NCBI GenBank assembly: GCA_020442465.1
Contig: JAGRJY010000055.1
Coordinates: forward strand, 1 to 46,187
Direction of reading: 5' to 3'
Length of the DNA stretch: 46,187 bases
From: Lysobacterales bacterium
GTDB taxonomy: Bacteria; Pseudomonadota; Gammaproteobacteria; Xanthomonadales; Xanthomonadaceae
Shown here: in pieces, positions 8,686 to 17,709 of the stretch
Numbering within the stretch: the stretch's first letter is position 1
Layout of the letters: the number at the start of each line of letters is the position of its first letter
Position numbers and translations under genes: made by a program
The notes under the pieces: generated by a model
The model's input: only the letters and a program-made list of their open reading frames with translations
Told to the model about the DNA's origin: nothing
Databases searched by the model: none

Positions 8686-10182
8686 TCAGCGGCGCCCGCT
8701 CATCCGCGCATGCAGGGTCTTCAGAACCTTGATGCGGGCGAAGTGCTTGTCCTCGGCCTCTACCAGCGTCCACGGTGCGTACTCGGTCGAGCAGCGCTCG
8801 ACCATCTCGGTGACCGCCACGCTGTAGGCCGCGCGCTTGTCGCGGTTGCGCCAGTCCTCGTCGGTGATCTTGAACTGCTTGAACGGTGTTTCCTGGCGCT
8901 CGCGAAAACGGCGCAGCTGCTCCTCCGGGCTGATCTGCAGCCAGAACTTCGCCAGCACGAACCCCGAGTCCGCGAGCTCGGCCTCGAACTCGTTGATCTC
9001 GCTGTAGGCGCGCATCCAGTCGGCTTCGGCGCAGAACCCCTCGACCCGCTCGACCAGCACCCGGCCATACCAGGACCGGTCGAAGATGGCGATCTGGCCA
9101 CGCCGAGGCACATTGCGCCAGAACCGCCACAGGTAGGGCTGCGCACGTTCCTCCTCGCTTGGCGCCGCCACCGGATAGATACGGTAGTGCCTGGCGTCCA
9201 ACGCCGCCGTCACCCGCCGGATCGTCGACCCCTTGCCGGCGGCATCCCAACCCTCGAACACCACGACCATGCCGCGCTTGCGCATCCGCGGCGATCGCGA
9301 TGCCAGGTTGACCTTGCCTTGCCAGCGTTCGAGCTGGGACGCGTAGGCCTTCTTGCCCAACTTCTGCGCGAGGTTCATGTCGTCGAGCAGCGCCGTCGAC
9401 TTCAGCGGCGCGTCGGCGGCACGACGCGCCTTCTTCGGCTTGCTCGCCGGCGCGCCCGCGGACGGACTGCCGTGCTCGTTGGCACGTTCGATACCGTCGA
9501 GCACGAGATGCGCAGCGCACAGCGACCGATAGCGATGGTCCATGCCGGGCACGACCTCCCAGGCCGCGTGTCCGGTGCTGGTTTCCCGCAGCGCGCGCAT
9601 GCTGACTGCCCGGAACTCGTCGTACTTCTTGAAGCGCCTCCAGTCTTCGTCAGTCACCCGCCAACGCGTATCCGGATTCTTCTCCAGCGCGCGCAGGCGC
9701 TTCTTCTGCTGGTCGCGAGACAGGTGAAACCACAGCTTGACCAGTTGCACGCCCTCGGCAGCCAGCATCGCCTCGTGGCGGCGGATGCGCTCGAGTGCCG
9801 ATTCGAGCGCATCATCCGAATCGTGACCCAGCACCCGGCGCACGATGGGCGCGGTGTACCACGACCCGTAGAACACCCCAATGCTGCCGCGCGGCGGCAA
9901 GACTCGCCAATAGCGCCACATGTCCGGCCGCAGGGTCTCCTCGTCGGTTGGTTCGGAGAAGGCGTAGGTCTTGATGTGGCGCGGATCCATCCATTCGTTG
10001 AGCAGGTGCACGGTTTCGCCCTTGCCCGCGCCGTCGACACCGCCCACGATGATCAGCACCGACGACTTCGCCTTGCTTCCCAGCGCCCACTGCGCCTGCA
10101 GCAGGCGCTGCCGCAGTTTGGGAGCCTCGCTCTTCCAGCGCGCCTTCGACGCGACGTGATCCAGATCTGCGGATTCGAACAT
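8686..10182 (-). CDS. pap: Polyphosphate:AMP phosphotransferase, two PPK2 domains
   Basis: A 498-residue enzyme of class II PPK2 architecture, which transfers phosphate from polyphosphate to AMP to give ADP. Two homologous P-loop domains are present: the first has VGGVDGAGKGETV (Lys about 54) with DPRHIKTYAFSEPTDEE and WRYWRVLPPRG; the second, from about residue 255, has FEGWDAAGKGSTI with YRIYPVAAPSEEE, LWRFWRNVPRRGQ and FDRSWYGRVLVERVEG. The second domain keeps the full active-site set, whereas the first has FYGSWYTAPIVRRV in place of DRSWY, the asymmetry expected of Pap proteins in which only one half is catalytic. ATG at 10182 follows AGGGAA. Divergent from the EF-G paralogue. Confidence 0.93.
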   Translation of the reverse strand: MFESADLDHVASKARWKSEAPKLRQRLLQAQWALGSKAKSSVLIIVGGVDGAGKGETVHLLNEWMDPRHIKTYAFSEPTDEETLRPDMWRYWRVLPPRGSIGVFYGSWYTAPIVRRVLGHDSDDALESALERIRRHEAMLAAEGVQLVKLWFHLSRDQQKKRLRALEKNPDTRWRVTDEDWRRFKKYDEFRAVSMRALRETSTGHAAWEVVPGMDHRYRSLCAAHLVLDGIERANEHGSPSAGAPASKPKKARRAADAPLKSTALLDDMNLAQKLGKKAYASQLERWQGKVNLASRSPRMRKRGMVVVFEGWDAAGKGSTIRRVTAALDARHYRIYPVAAPSEEERAQPYLWRFWRNVPRRGQIAIFDRSWYGRVLVERVEGFCAEADWMRAYSEINEFEAELADSGFVLAKFWLQISPEEQLRRFRERQETPFKQFKITDEDWRNRDKRAAYSVAVTEMVERCSTEYAPWTLVEAEDKHFARIKVLKTLHARMSGRR

Positions 10183-10364
10183 CGGGGATTTCCCTGGCCG
10201 GGTGTTCCATCTTGCACCCGACCGCCCGGCGCCGGATTGACCGACGTCAACGAATTGCGCCGCAGCGCGCCTTGACCCCGGCCGCGAACGCTGGAAGTCT
10301 GTGGACGGGGAGCCCGTCGGCACCGGCGTGGCTCGGGACGAAGCGCGCACGCAGGGGAACTGCC

Positions 10365-12416
10365 ATGCCTGGCTACAGCACCGAGGACATCCGCAACATC
10401 GCACTCTGCGGGCACGCCGGTTCCGGCAAGACCACCCTGTTCGAAGCGCTTCTCGCTGCCGGCGGCACGCTGCAGACCCAAGGCACGATCGAGCGCGGGT
10501 CGACGCTCTCGGATTTCGATCCGATGGAGAAGGCGCGCGGCCACTCGATCAATAGCGCCATCGCTTCGATCGACCACGGCGGCAGCCACCTCAATCTGAT
10601 CGACACGCCGGGATACGCCGATTTTCGCGGCCCCACCCTCTCCGCACTCGCGGCGGTGGAAAGTTGCGCCATCGTGGTCAGTGCCAGCAACGGCATCGAG
10701 TACTCGACGGTACGCATGATGGAGTACGCCAAGGCGCGGCGTCTGTGCCGCCTGCTGGTGGTGAACAAGATGGACCACGCCGAAGCCGACCTGGCTGCGC
10801 TGGTCGACGAGCTGCGCGACACCTTCGGCAAGGAGTGTCTGCCGATCAACCTGCCCTCCGCGGGCCGCGAGGCGGTCATCGACTGCTTCCGCCAGAGCGA
10901 GGGCGACAGCGAACTCGGCCCGGTCGCCGACTGGCACCAGCAGATCATCGACCAGGTGGTCGAAATCAATGAAGACGTGATGGGTCACTACCTCGAAGAC
11001 GGCGAGGAAGGCTTGTCGGGGCAGGAGCTGCATGAAGCCTTCGAGCAGTGCCTGCGCGAGCAGCATCTGGTACCGATCTGCTTCGTCTCGGCCCGCACCG
11101 GCGCGGGTATCGCCGAGTTGCTCGACCTCTGCGAACACCTGATGCCGAATCCGTTCGAGGCCAACCCGCCGCCATTCATGAAAGGCAGCGGCGCCGAGGG
11201 TGTTGCAGTGGTGGCCGAACCGGACGCGTCGAAACACGTGATCGCGGATGTGTTCAAGATCATCAACGACCCATTCGTCGGCAAGCTGAGCGTATTTCGC
11301 GTCTACCAGGGCACGGTCAGGCGCGACACCCAGCTTCTGATCGATGACGGCAAGAAGCCCTTCAAGGTCGGGCACCTGTTCAAGCTCAAAGGCAAGGACC
11401 ACATCGAGATCGACGATGCCATCCCGGGGGACATCGCCGCAGTGGCCAAAGTCGACGACATCCACTTCGACGCGGTGCTGCACGACAGCCACGACGAGGA
11501 CGAGTTCCACCTCAAGCCGATCGACTTCCCCCAGCCCATGTTCGGCCTCGCCATCGAGCCGGCCAGCAAGGGTCAGGAGCAGAAGCTCGCCAACGCGCTG
11601 CACAAGCTGCATGAAGAAGACCCGTGCTTCCGCATCGAGTCGCACACCGAGCTGAACGAGACGGTGATTCGTGGACTCGGCGAGCTCCATCTCAAGCTCA
11701 TGCTCGAGCGCATGAAGGATCGCTACGGCGTGGAAGTGGTCACCCGCCCGCCGCGCATCGCCTACCGCGAGACGGTCAGCGCCAAGGCCGACGGTCACCA
11801 TCGGCACAAGAAGCAGACCGGCGGTGCCGGCCAGTTCGGCGAAGTGTTCCTGCGCATTGAGCCGTTGCCGCGCGGCGTCGGCTTCGAGTTCGTCGATGAA
11901 GTGAAGGGCGGCACCATTCCTGGGCAGTTCCTGCCCGCGGTGGAGAAAGGCGTTCGCCTGGTGCTCGATCAGGGCGCAGTGGCCGGCTACCAGCTCCAGG
12001 ATGTGCGCGTCATTGTCTACGACGGCAAGTACCACCCGGTCGACAGCAAGGAAATCGCCTTCGTCCAGGCCGGCAAGAAAGCCTTCGTCGACGCCATCCA
12101 GAAGGCACGCCCGATCGTCCTCGAGCCGGTGGTGAACCTGGATGTTTCGGTGCCCGAAGCGCACGTCGGCGACATCACCGGCGGGCTGGCCAGCAAACGC
12201 GCGCGCATCAACGGCACCGATACGCTGCGCGGCGGCGAGCTGGTCATCAAGGCGCAGGTGCCACTGGGCGAACTTGGCGACTATGCGAACGAACTGAAGG
12301 CAGCGACCGGCGGCCAGGGACGCTACACCCTGGAGTTCAGCCACTACGAAGCGGTGCCGCCGCACGTGCAGAAGCAGCTGATGGAAGCCTACAAGCCGCG
12401 TCACGAAGAAGACTGA
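10365..12416 (+). CDS. Elongation factor G paralogue (EF-G2-like translation GTPase)
   Basis: A 683-residue GTPase with the full EF-G domain series: G1 GHAGSGKTT at residues 13-21, G3 DTPGYADF, G4 NKMD, then domain II, the HLKLMLERMKDRYGVEV segment of domain III, domain IV with KKQTGGAGQFGEV and the VPEAHVGDITGGLASKRARI segment of domain V. The G2/switch I region reads EKARGHSINSA rather than the RGITI of canonical EF-G, which marks the paralogue subfamily rather than the main translocase. Start ATG at 10365 follows AGGGGA. It is a monocistronic gene away from any ribosomal operon. Its likely job is a specialised translation or ribosome-recycling role; the exact function is not known. Confidence 0.92.
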   Translation: MPGYSTEDIRNIALCGHAGSGKTTLFEALLAAGGTLQTQGTIERGSTLSDFDPMEKARGHSINSAIASIDHGGSHLNLIDTPGYADFRGPTLSALAAVESCAIVVSASNGIEYSTVRMMEYAKARRLCRLLVVNKMDHAEADLAALVDELRDTFGKECLPINLPSAGREAVIDCFRQSEGDSELGPVADWHQQIIDQVVEINEDVMGHYLEDGEEGLSGQELHEAFEQCLREQHLVPICFVSARTGAGIAELLDLCEHLMPNPFEANPPPFMKGSGAEGVAVVAEPDASKHVIADVFKIINDPFVGKLSVFRVYQGTVRRDTQLLIDDGKKPFKVGHLFKLKGKDHIEIDDAIPGDIAAVAKVDDIHFDAVLHDSHDEDEFHLKPIDFPQPMFGLAIEPASKGQEQKLANALHKLHEEDPCFRIESHTELNETVIRGLGELHLKLMLERMKDRYGVEVVTRPPRIAYRETVSAKADGHHRHKKQTGGAGQFGEVFLRIEPLPRGVGFEFVDEVKGGTIPGQFLPAVEKGVRLVLDQGAVAGYQLQDVRVIVYDGKYHPVDSKEIAFVQAGKKAFVDAIQKARPIVLEPVVNLDVSVPEAHVGDITGGLASKRARINGTDTLRGGELVIKAQVPLGELGDYANELKAATGGQGRYTLEFSHYEAVPPHVQKQLMEAYKPRHEED

Positions 12417-12508
12417 GGCATGACGAAGCAAGCCTGCGCCGCCGTGCGTGCGCCCAGCGGGCACCGCCCGCGGCCGGCCAAGGCGCTGCCTCGCGGACGC
12501 GCATCCGC

Positions 12509-13372
12509 GTGAGCGCCGATCCCGAGCCGGAAGCGCTCAGCGTTCCGCACGAACCACCGATTCCCCTGCGCGCCTGGTGGCAGACGGGCGCGACCAGCGT
12601 GCCTGCCGTGCTGATCGTGCCCGCACTGGGAACGCCCGCTCGCGTGTACGACCGCCTGGCGCGGGCGCTGCATGCGCGCGGATTCCACGTCGTGGTGACC
12701 GAACTGCGCGGCACCGGTGCAAGCGAGGCACTGGCGAGCCGGAACCAGGACTGGGGCTATCTGGACTTGGTTGACGGCGAGCTCGCGTCAACGTACCAGC
12801 ATGTTCAGCACCGCATCGGTGCAGCCGTACCGATGGTATGGCTGGGCCACTCGTTGGGCGGGCATCTCGCCCTGCTACACCAGCGCAGACATCGAGCCCG
12901 GCAACCGGCGGACATCCTGCTCGCCGCCAGCGGCGCACCCTACTTCGCCCACTACAGCCTCGGCACGCGCGCCGGCCTGCTGGCGCTCAGCGCCATGATG
13001 CATGCGTCGCACGCCTTGCTGGGCTACTTCGCCGGCCATCGTCTGGGCTTCGGTGGCCGGCAACCGCGCACGCTGATGCGACAGTGGCTGCGCTTTGCGT
13101 GGCGTGGCGCACTGCCGGAGGCGGTGATGCGCGGCCCCGCCGACGGAGACCCTCCTCAGCCGGAGACCGCGGCTTGCCGCGCTGCGCTCAGCATGATCGA
13201 TGATCACTGGGCGCCCAGACCGGCCACCGCCCACCTGTGCGCAGCATTCGATACCGAGCCGGTCATTGATGCGCTTGACCAGCTCGAAGACGGTGCGAGG
13301 CCTGACCACTTCTCCTGGCTTCGGCAGCCGTCCACGGCTGCCGCATGGGTGCACGCGCAGTTAGGTTCGTGA
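12509..13372 (+). CDS. Alpha/beta-fold hydrolase
   Basis: A 287-residue hydrolase starting at GTG 12509. A nucleophile elbow GHSLGG places the catalytic Ser at about residue 115; IDDHWAP offers the Asp and RPDHFSWL the His, so a complete triad is visible. The region VVVTELRGTGAS is the usual strand before the elbow. There is no signal peptide, so it is cytoplasmic. The substrate cannot be inferred; serine aminopeptidase S33-like or YheT-like esterase are possible. It follows the EF-G paralogue by 92 bp on the same strand. Confidence 0.82.
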   Translation: MSADPEPEALSVPHEPPIPLRAWWQTGATSVPAVLIVPALGTPARVYDRLARALHARGFHVVVTELRGTGASEALASRNQDWGYLDLVDGELASTYQHVQHRIGAAVPMVWLGHSLGGHLALLHQRRHRARQPADILLAASGAPYFAHYSLGTRAGLLALSAMMHASHALLGYFAGHRLGFGGRQPRTLMRQWLRFAWRGALPEAVMRGPADGDPPQPETAACRAALSMIDDHWAPRPATAHLCAAFDTEPVIDALDQLEDGARPDHFSWLRQPSTAAAWVHAQLGS

Positions 13373-13571
13373 TTTTTCCTGCCCATGGGCGCTGCGTGGA
13401 CCGCGCTTCGACGCCACCCGCGCAGACATTCCCGTTGCGGCCCGTCCGTCGATGCCGCTGCAGTGTCCGGCAAAGGGCTTCCCGCGTGCACTTTCGCGTC
13501 GCTGATCCTCGCCGGGAATGGCATCGGGAAAACAATCATTCGCATTTGGAGCGAATCTCTCGCCTCGAACA

Positions 13572-13599
13572 TTCCCAAGCCACCACGCCGTGGCATAAT
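13572..13599 (+). promoter_or_regulatory. Candidate promoter of the multiheme cytochrome gene
   Basis: TTCCCA at 13572-13577 and CATAAT at 13594-13599 are separated by 16 bases. The predicted start of transcription would be near 13606, about 50 bases before the cytochrome ATG, which itself has a strong GGGGAGGAG upstream. Confidence 0.35.
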
Positions 13600-13654
13600 C
13601 GGGCAGCGAGGCGTCGCTACTGCGTCCATTAGAACTCTGGGGAGGAGTTGGGGA

Positions 13655-14974
13655 ATGAGAACGCAACTGATCGCTTGGACCTTGGGTTGGATGGTTGCCG
13701 GAACGGCTGCCGCTTCTCCGGTCGCGACCATCAACGAGCACACCCACATGGGCGTGGCGACCTGTGCGAGCAGCACCTGTCACGGTTCGACCCAGCAATT
13801 CAAGGAATCCAACGTCTGGCAGAACGAGTTCGCTCGCTGGCAGGAATACGATCCGCATGCCAACAAGGCGCTGCAGGCACTGCAGTCCGCCGAGGGCCAG
13901 GCGATCTCGCGCAAACTGGGGCTGGGCGATGCGACCAAGGCCAAGGTTTGCCTTGACTGCCACGCCGACAACCCGCCTTCGGACAAGCGCGGCGAACGCT
14001 TCCAGCCGAGCGACGGCGTAGGCTGTGAGGCCTGCCATGGCGGATCTGAGCTGTGGCTCACCTCACACGCCGACAAGGGCGTCGCGCACGCGGACAATCT
14101 GGCGCGGGGCCTCTACCCGACCGAAGACCCGATCAAGCGCGCCGAACTCTGCCTCTCGTGCCACATGGGTACGGCCGACCGCATGATCACCCACCGCATC
14201 ATGGGTGCCGGTCACCCCCGACTCTCCTTCGAGCTCGATACCTTCACCTGGCTGCCGGAAGTCACCCACTACGAGATCGACGAAGACTATGTGCGTCGCA
14301 AGGGTGAGTTCAACGGCGTCCGCGATTGGGGTATCGGCCAGGGCATCGCCGCTGCAAACCTGCTGGAAACGCTGGTCGATCCGCGCCACGGCTGGGACGG
14401 CATCTTCCCGGAGCTGGTGCTGTTCGACTGCCTGGCTTGCCACAAGCGCATGGACAGCGGGAAATGGGCGCCGCGTCCGGGTACCGGCCTGGGCCCGGGC
14501 ATCGTGCGCCTGAATGACGCCAACCTGGTGATGTTCCGCCACGTGCTGGCGGCGGTGGACAAGGGTGCCGCAGCCCGCATCGGTGAGAAGACCCGCGCCC
14601 TGCACCGCGCCACCACGCAGAGCCGTGACGCGACCGCTTCGGCCGCGCGTGGCCTGGTGTCCGACATCCGCACGCTGCTGCCCAAGGTTGCCGCCAACGA
14701 CTTCGGGCCGGAGGATCTCGGCCCGATTCTCGACAGCCTGCTGGCGGACGCCGAGCGCGGCGAGTTCCGCGACTTCGCCGGCGCGGAACAGGCTGCGATG
14801 GCCGCCTCAAGCGTGGTGGTCGCCTTCGAGACCATGAACGCCCTGGAAGCAGGCAAGGCCGACATGCTGCGTGCGCGCATCGATGCGCTGTACACCAAGG
14901 TCGAAGACGAGAATCGCTTCGACATGGGCAGCTTCGTCGCGGCGCTTCGGGATCTGAGGCGCGCCGCTGGATGA
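13655..14974 (+). CDS. Periplasmic multiheme cytochrome c (c554-like), five heme motifs
   Basis: A 439-residue exported protein with a signal peptide ending at about residue 20 (VAGTAAASP). Five covalent heme attachment motifs are visible: CASSTCH at 37-43, which is the four-residue-spaced CX4CH form, then CLDCH (99), CEACH (124), CLSCH (166) and CLACH (259). HRIMGAGHPRLSFEL at about 180-194 resembles the conserved region of the cytochrome c554 / multiheme family. Extra His residues between motifs could serve as distal ligands. The last 150 residues lack hemes. The likely role is electron transfer or small-molecule redox chemistry in the periplasm; the substrate is unknown. No partner reductase or quinol dehydrogenase gene is adjacent. 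Confidence 0.88.
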   Translation: MRTQLIAWTLGWMVAGTAAASPVATINEHTHMGVATCASSTCHGSTQQFKESNVWQNEFARWQEYDPHANKALQALQSAEGQAISRKLGLGDATKAKVCLDCHADNPPSDKRGERFQPSDGVGCEACHGGSELWLTSHADKGVAHADNLARGLYPTEDPIKRAELCLSCHMGTADRMITHRIMGAGHPRLSFELDTFTWLPEVTHYEIDEDYVRRKGEFNGVRDWGIGQGIAAANLLETLVDPRHGWDGIFPELVLFDCLACHKRMDSGKWAPRPGTGLGPGIVRLNDANLVMFRHVLAAVDKGAAARIGEKTRALHRATTQSRDATASAARGLVSDIRTLLPKVAANDFGPEDLGPILDSLLADAERGEFRDFAGAEQAAMAASSVVVAFETMNALEAGKADMLRARIDALYTKVEDENRFDMGSFVAALRDLRRAAG

Positions 14975-14982
14975 CGCCCCTG

Positions 14983-15007
14983 CCCCGCCGATGTCCTGTC
15001 GGCGGGG
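14983..15007 (+). terminator. Hairpin after the cytochrome gene
   Basis: A perfect 9-bp stem (CCCCGCCGA with TCGGCGGGG, loop TGTCCTG) begins nine bases after the cytochrome stop codon. No T tract follows, so termination efficiency is uncertain. Confidence 0.45.
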
Positions 15008-15093
15008 ATACCGGCCGCATCGAAGCCGCTTGGCCTCGCATGCGGCGCGCGCGTATGCTCCTCTGAGTCGTTGAGAAGCCTTCGGGATTTCGC

Positions 15094-16578
15094 GTGTCCG
15101 AAACCATCCTGCTCAAATCCGTAGACATCAGCATCCCGGGCTATCGGATTCTTCGCCCGCTGGGCGAAGGCGGCATGGCATCGGTGTTCCTGGCTACGCA
15201 GGAATCGCTGGATCGCGAGATCGCGCTCAAAGTCATGGCGCCGGCGCTGGCCGCCAACTCGGAATTCACCGAGCGCTTCATCAAAGAAGGCAAGATCACC
15301 GCGAAGCTGAGTCACCCGAACCTGGTGACGGTCTACGACATCGGCTCGCACGGCACGGTCTATTACCTCGCTGCCGAGTACATCCCGGGCGGCACGCTTC
15401 GCGAGAAGATCAACGACGGCCTGAGCATTGCCGAAACCCTCGACATCGTTTGCGACGTCGCGCGTGGCCTGCATTTCGCCCACCAGAAGGGCTTCGTCCA
15501 CCGCGACGTGAAACCGGGCAACATCCTGTTCAAGCTCGACGGAACGGCCGTGCTGGCCGACTTCGGTATCGCCAAGGCGATGGACTCGAAGTCGGGCGCC
15601 ACCATGGCCGGATCAAGCATCGGCACGCCCGACTACATGAGTCCGGAGCAGGCCCGAGCGGAACAGGTCGACGGGCGCTCCGATCTGTACAGCCTCGGCG
15701 CGATGTTCTACGAGATGCTGACGGGTGAAGCCCCTTACCAGGCCAGCGACCCCTTCACCGTCGCGCTGATGCACGTCACCCAGCCGATTCCCGAACTGCC
15801 GGCAGAACTGGCATGGCTGCAGCCGTTGATCGAAGGGCTGATGGCCAAGGTGCCCGACAACCGCTTCGAAACCGGCGAAGCGTTCATCGAGGCGGTGGGA
15901 CAAACCCTGGCAGCCTCGCCGCAAGCCTCGACGATCCAGCAGCAGCGTGCGTCACGTACGCGCGCGGGTGGCGAACGCCTTTCAGGCAGTTCGACCACGC
16001 GCACGGTCATGCTCGATCGCAGCGGGGGCTTGCCGAAGTGGCTGATCCCTGTCGGCGCGGCTGGCGTGCTGCTCGCGGGCGCGGTCGGGTGGTGGGCCAC
16101 ACGCGGAGGGGACACGACTCCTGCGCCGACCGCTTCGACCACGGCGCCGACGCCCAGCACCGGGACGCCGCCGACAGCCGTCGTACTGACGCGTCCTGAA
16201 GACCTGCCCCCCGAGGTGCAGGTACCTTCGCCGGTCGACGCCAGGGAAAACGACATCGAATACAGCCTGACCCAGGCAGAAGCTTACAAGGAGTTCGGCC
16301 TGCACAAGGAGAAAGGGCGCAAGCTGCTCTTTCCCGAGGACGATTCCGCGGTGTTCCACTACCGCAAGGCGCTCGCGATCGAGCCGGGCAACGAGCGCGC
16401 CATGGAGGGCCTGCGCGAAATCACCGAGTTCTTCCTGAAGAACGCCAATACCCTGTGCGAGCGCCGTCTGTGGAGCGCCTGCGTCACCACCGCACAGGAA
16501 GGCCTCAAGGTCGACCCGGAGAACAAGGCGCTGATCGATCTTCTGGCCAACGCGGAGCAGCAAGCGCGCGGCGGTTGA
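15094..16578 (+). CDS. Membrane-spanning Hanks-type serine/threonine protein kinase
   Basis: A 494-residue kinase. The cytoplasmic domain (16-275) has the glycine loop GEGGMASVFL, catalytic Lys in IALKVM (46), HRDVKPGN with catalytic Asp 138, DFGIAK with Asp 156 and SPEQARAE as the activation-segment end, so it should be active. One membrane segment (about 315-335, WLIPVGAAGVLLAGAVGWWA) leads to a Pro/Thr-rich linker and a helical C-terminal domain (about 390-490) that resembles TPR repeats and would be periplasmic. The start is GTG at 15094. It converges on a PP2C phosphatase gene, which is the expected partner for removing its phosphates. Confidence 0.92.
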   Translation: MSETILLKSVDISIPGYRILRPLGEGGMASVFLATQESLDREIALKVMAPALAANSEFTERFIKEGKITAKLSHPNLVTVYDIGSHGTVYYLAAEYIPGGTLREKINDGLSIAETLDIVCDVARGLHFAHQKGFVHRDVKPGNILFKLDGTAVLADFGIAKAMDSKSGATMAGSSIGTPDYMSPEQARAEQVDGRSDLYSLGAMFYEMLTGEAPYQASDPFTVALMHVTQPIPELPAELAWLQPLIEGLMAKVPDNRFETGEAFIEAVGQTLAASPQASTIQQQRASRTRAGGERLSGSSTTRTVMLDRSGGLPKWLIPVGAAGVLLAGAVGWWATRGGDTTPAPTASTTAPTPSTGTPPTAVVLTRPEDLPPEVQVPSPVDARENDIEYSLTQAEAYKEFGLHKEKGRKLLFPEDDSAVFHYRKALAIEPGNERAMEGLREITEFFLKNANTLCERRLWSACVTTAQEGLKVDPENKALIDLLANAEQQARGG

Positions 16579-16800
16579 GCCTGGCTTTGCCGAGCCAACA
16601 CGCGTCTCGCAGGGTGCCGGACAGATGTTGATGCTGTTCCGTTGGGCTCGCCGTCTCGCAGCCATCCCGCACGGGTTGGCGCGCGAGCTACCGCACCGGG
16701 ATCATCTATCGGGCTCGCGAGCGCACACCCGGGTTGCGTTGGCCCCACTCAATCTCATGGAAGCCAGGGAGCACGAGGTGCCACGCGCCCAGAACCCGGG

Positions 16801-17502
16801 TCAGGTGGAACGTACCAGCACCACAGTGACGTTGTCCGAGCCACCGCCGTCCAGCGCGGCGAGGATGAGCTGTTCCACGCACTCCTGCGCGGTGAGTTCC
16901 TTGCGCGCCAACAGCCGCGCGATCTGATCGTCATCCACTTCTTCGGTAAGCCCATCGCTGCACAACAGCAGCTGCATGCCGGGCTTGAACTCGCCGGAGA
17001 TGGTCTCAACCTTGAGACTGGCCGGATCGGTCACGCCCAGCGCCTGGGTCACCACGTTTCGATGCGGATGGGTGCGTGCCTGCTCCGGGGTAATCGCACC
17101 CTGCTCGATCAGTTCCTGCACATACGAATGGTCCTGGGAGACCTGGATGAGCTGTCCGTTCCACAGGTAGACACGACTGTCGCCAACCCAGCCCATCTCG
17201 AAACGACCGTCCCTCACCAGCACCGCAACGATCGTTGTGCCCATCGGCAACGAATCGGCGCGGCGCCGCGAGTGGCGGATGATTTCTTCATCGGCCAGCC
17301 GAATGGCCTCGCCCAGTGGCTTGCCTGACTTGACTTCGCGCACCACGGTCTCGCGAGCCAGCGCACTGGCCACTTCGCCGAACTCGTGTCCGCCCATGCC
17401 ATCGGCGACAAGCCAAAGACCCATTTCGGCATCGCCGTAATAGGTGTCTTCGTTGTGCTCTCTGCGCAAACCAACGTGACTGAGATGGCCGAACTCGATC
17501 AT
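16801..17502 (-). CDS. PP2C-family serine/threonine phosphatase (Stp1/PrpC type)
   Basis: A 233-residue soluble phosphatase. Metal-binding and catalytic motifs are intact: NEDTYYGD near residue 17, LVADGMGGHEFGE, WVGDSRVYLW, CSDGLTEEVDDDQI and GGGSDNVTVVLV at the C-terminus. It is the usual length for bacterial PrpC/Stp1 enzymes, which dephosphorylate Hanks-kinase substrates. ATG at 17502 matches the usual N-terminus (MIEFGHLSHVGLRREHNED). It lies convergent to the kinase with 222 bp between stops and in the same direction as, but downstream of, the autotransporter. Confidence 0.93.
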   Translation of the reverse strand: MIEFGHLSHVGLRREHNEDTYYGDAEMGLWLVADGMGGHEFGEVASALARETVVREVKSGKPLGEAIRLADEEIIRHSRRRADSLPMGTTIVAVLVRDGRFEMGWVGDSRVYLWNGQLIQVSQDHSYVQELIEQGAITPEQARTHPHRNVVTQALGVTDPASLKVETISGEFKPGMQLLLCSDGLTEEVDDDQIARLLARKELTAQECVEQLILAALDGGGSDNVTVVLVRST

Positions 17503-17661
17503 GCAGACATCCTTGCCGTGCCCTGAGCCCGTCGATGCGCGACCGGCCAGGCCAGTTCGTGCCCTGCACACACGCAGCGGTCGTCAGGCGCCAAGCCACC
17601 CTCCTCGTCGAGCATCCCGCGCATCATGCCGTCCCCTCGCAACCCCGTGCAAGTCCGTTTG

Positions 17662-17686
17662 CGGTGCGGTCACAGCGACCGCACCG
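17662..17686 (-). terminator. Hairpin after the autotransporter gene
   Basis: A perfect 10-bp stem CGGTGCGGTC with GACCGCACCG around ACAGC lies 24 bases beyond the autotransporter stop on the minus strand. There is no T tract in that direction (a short TTT lies on the other side), so it may act as a weak or bidirectional terminator ahead of the phosphatase gene. Confidence 0.45.
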
Positions 17687-17709
17687 TTTCCTGATTCCTT
17701 TCAAGCCCA

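Noticed and set aside
10053..12464. An 803-codon minus-strand frame opposite the EF-G paralogue
   Set aside because: Shadow of a GTPase gene with complete motifs on the plus strand.
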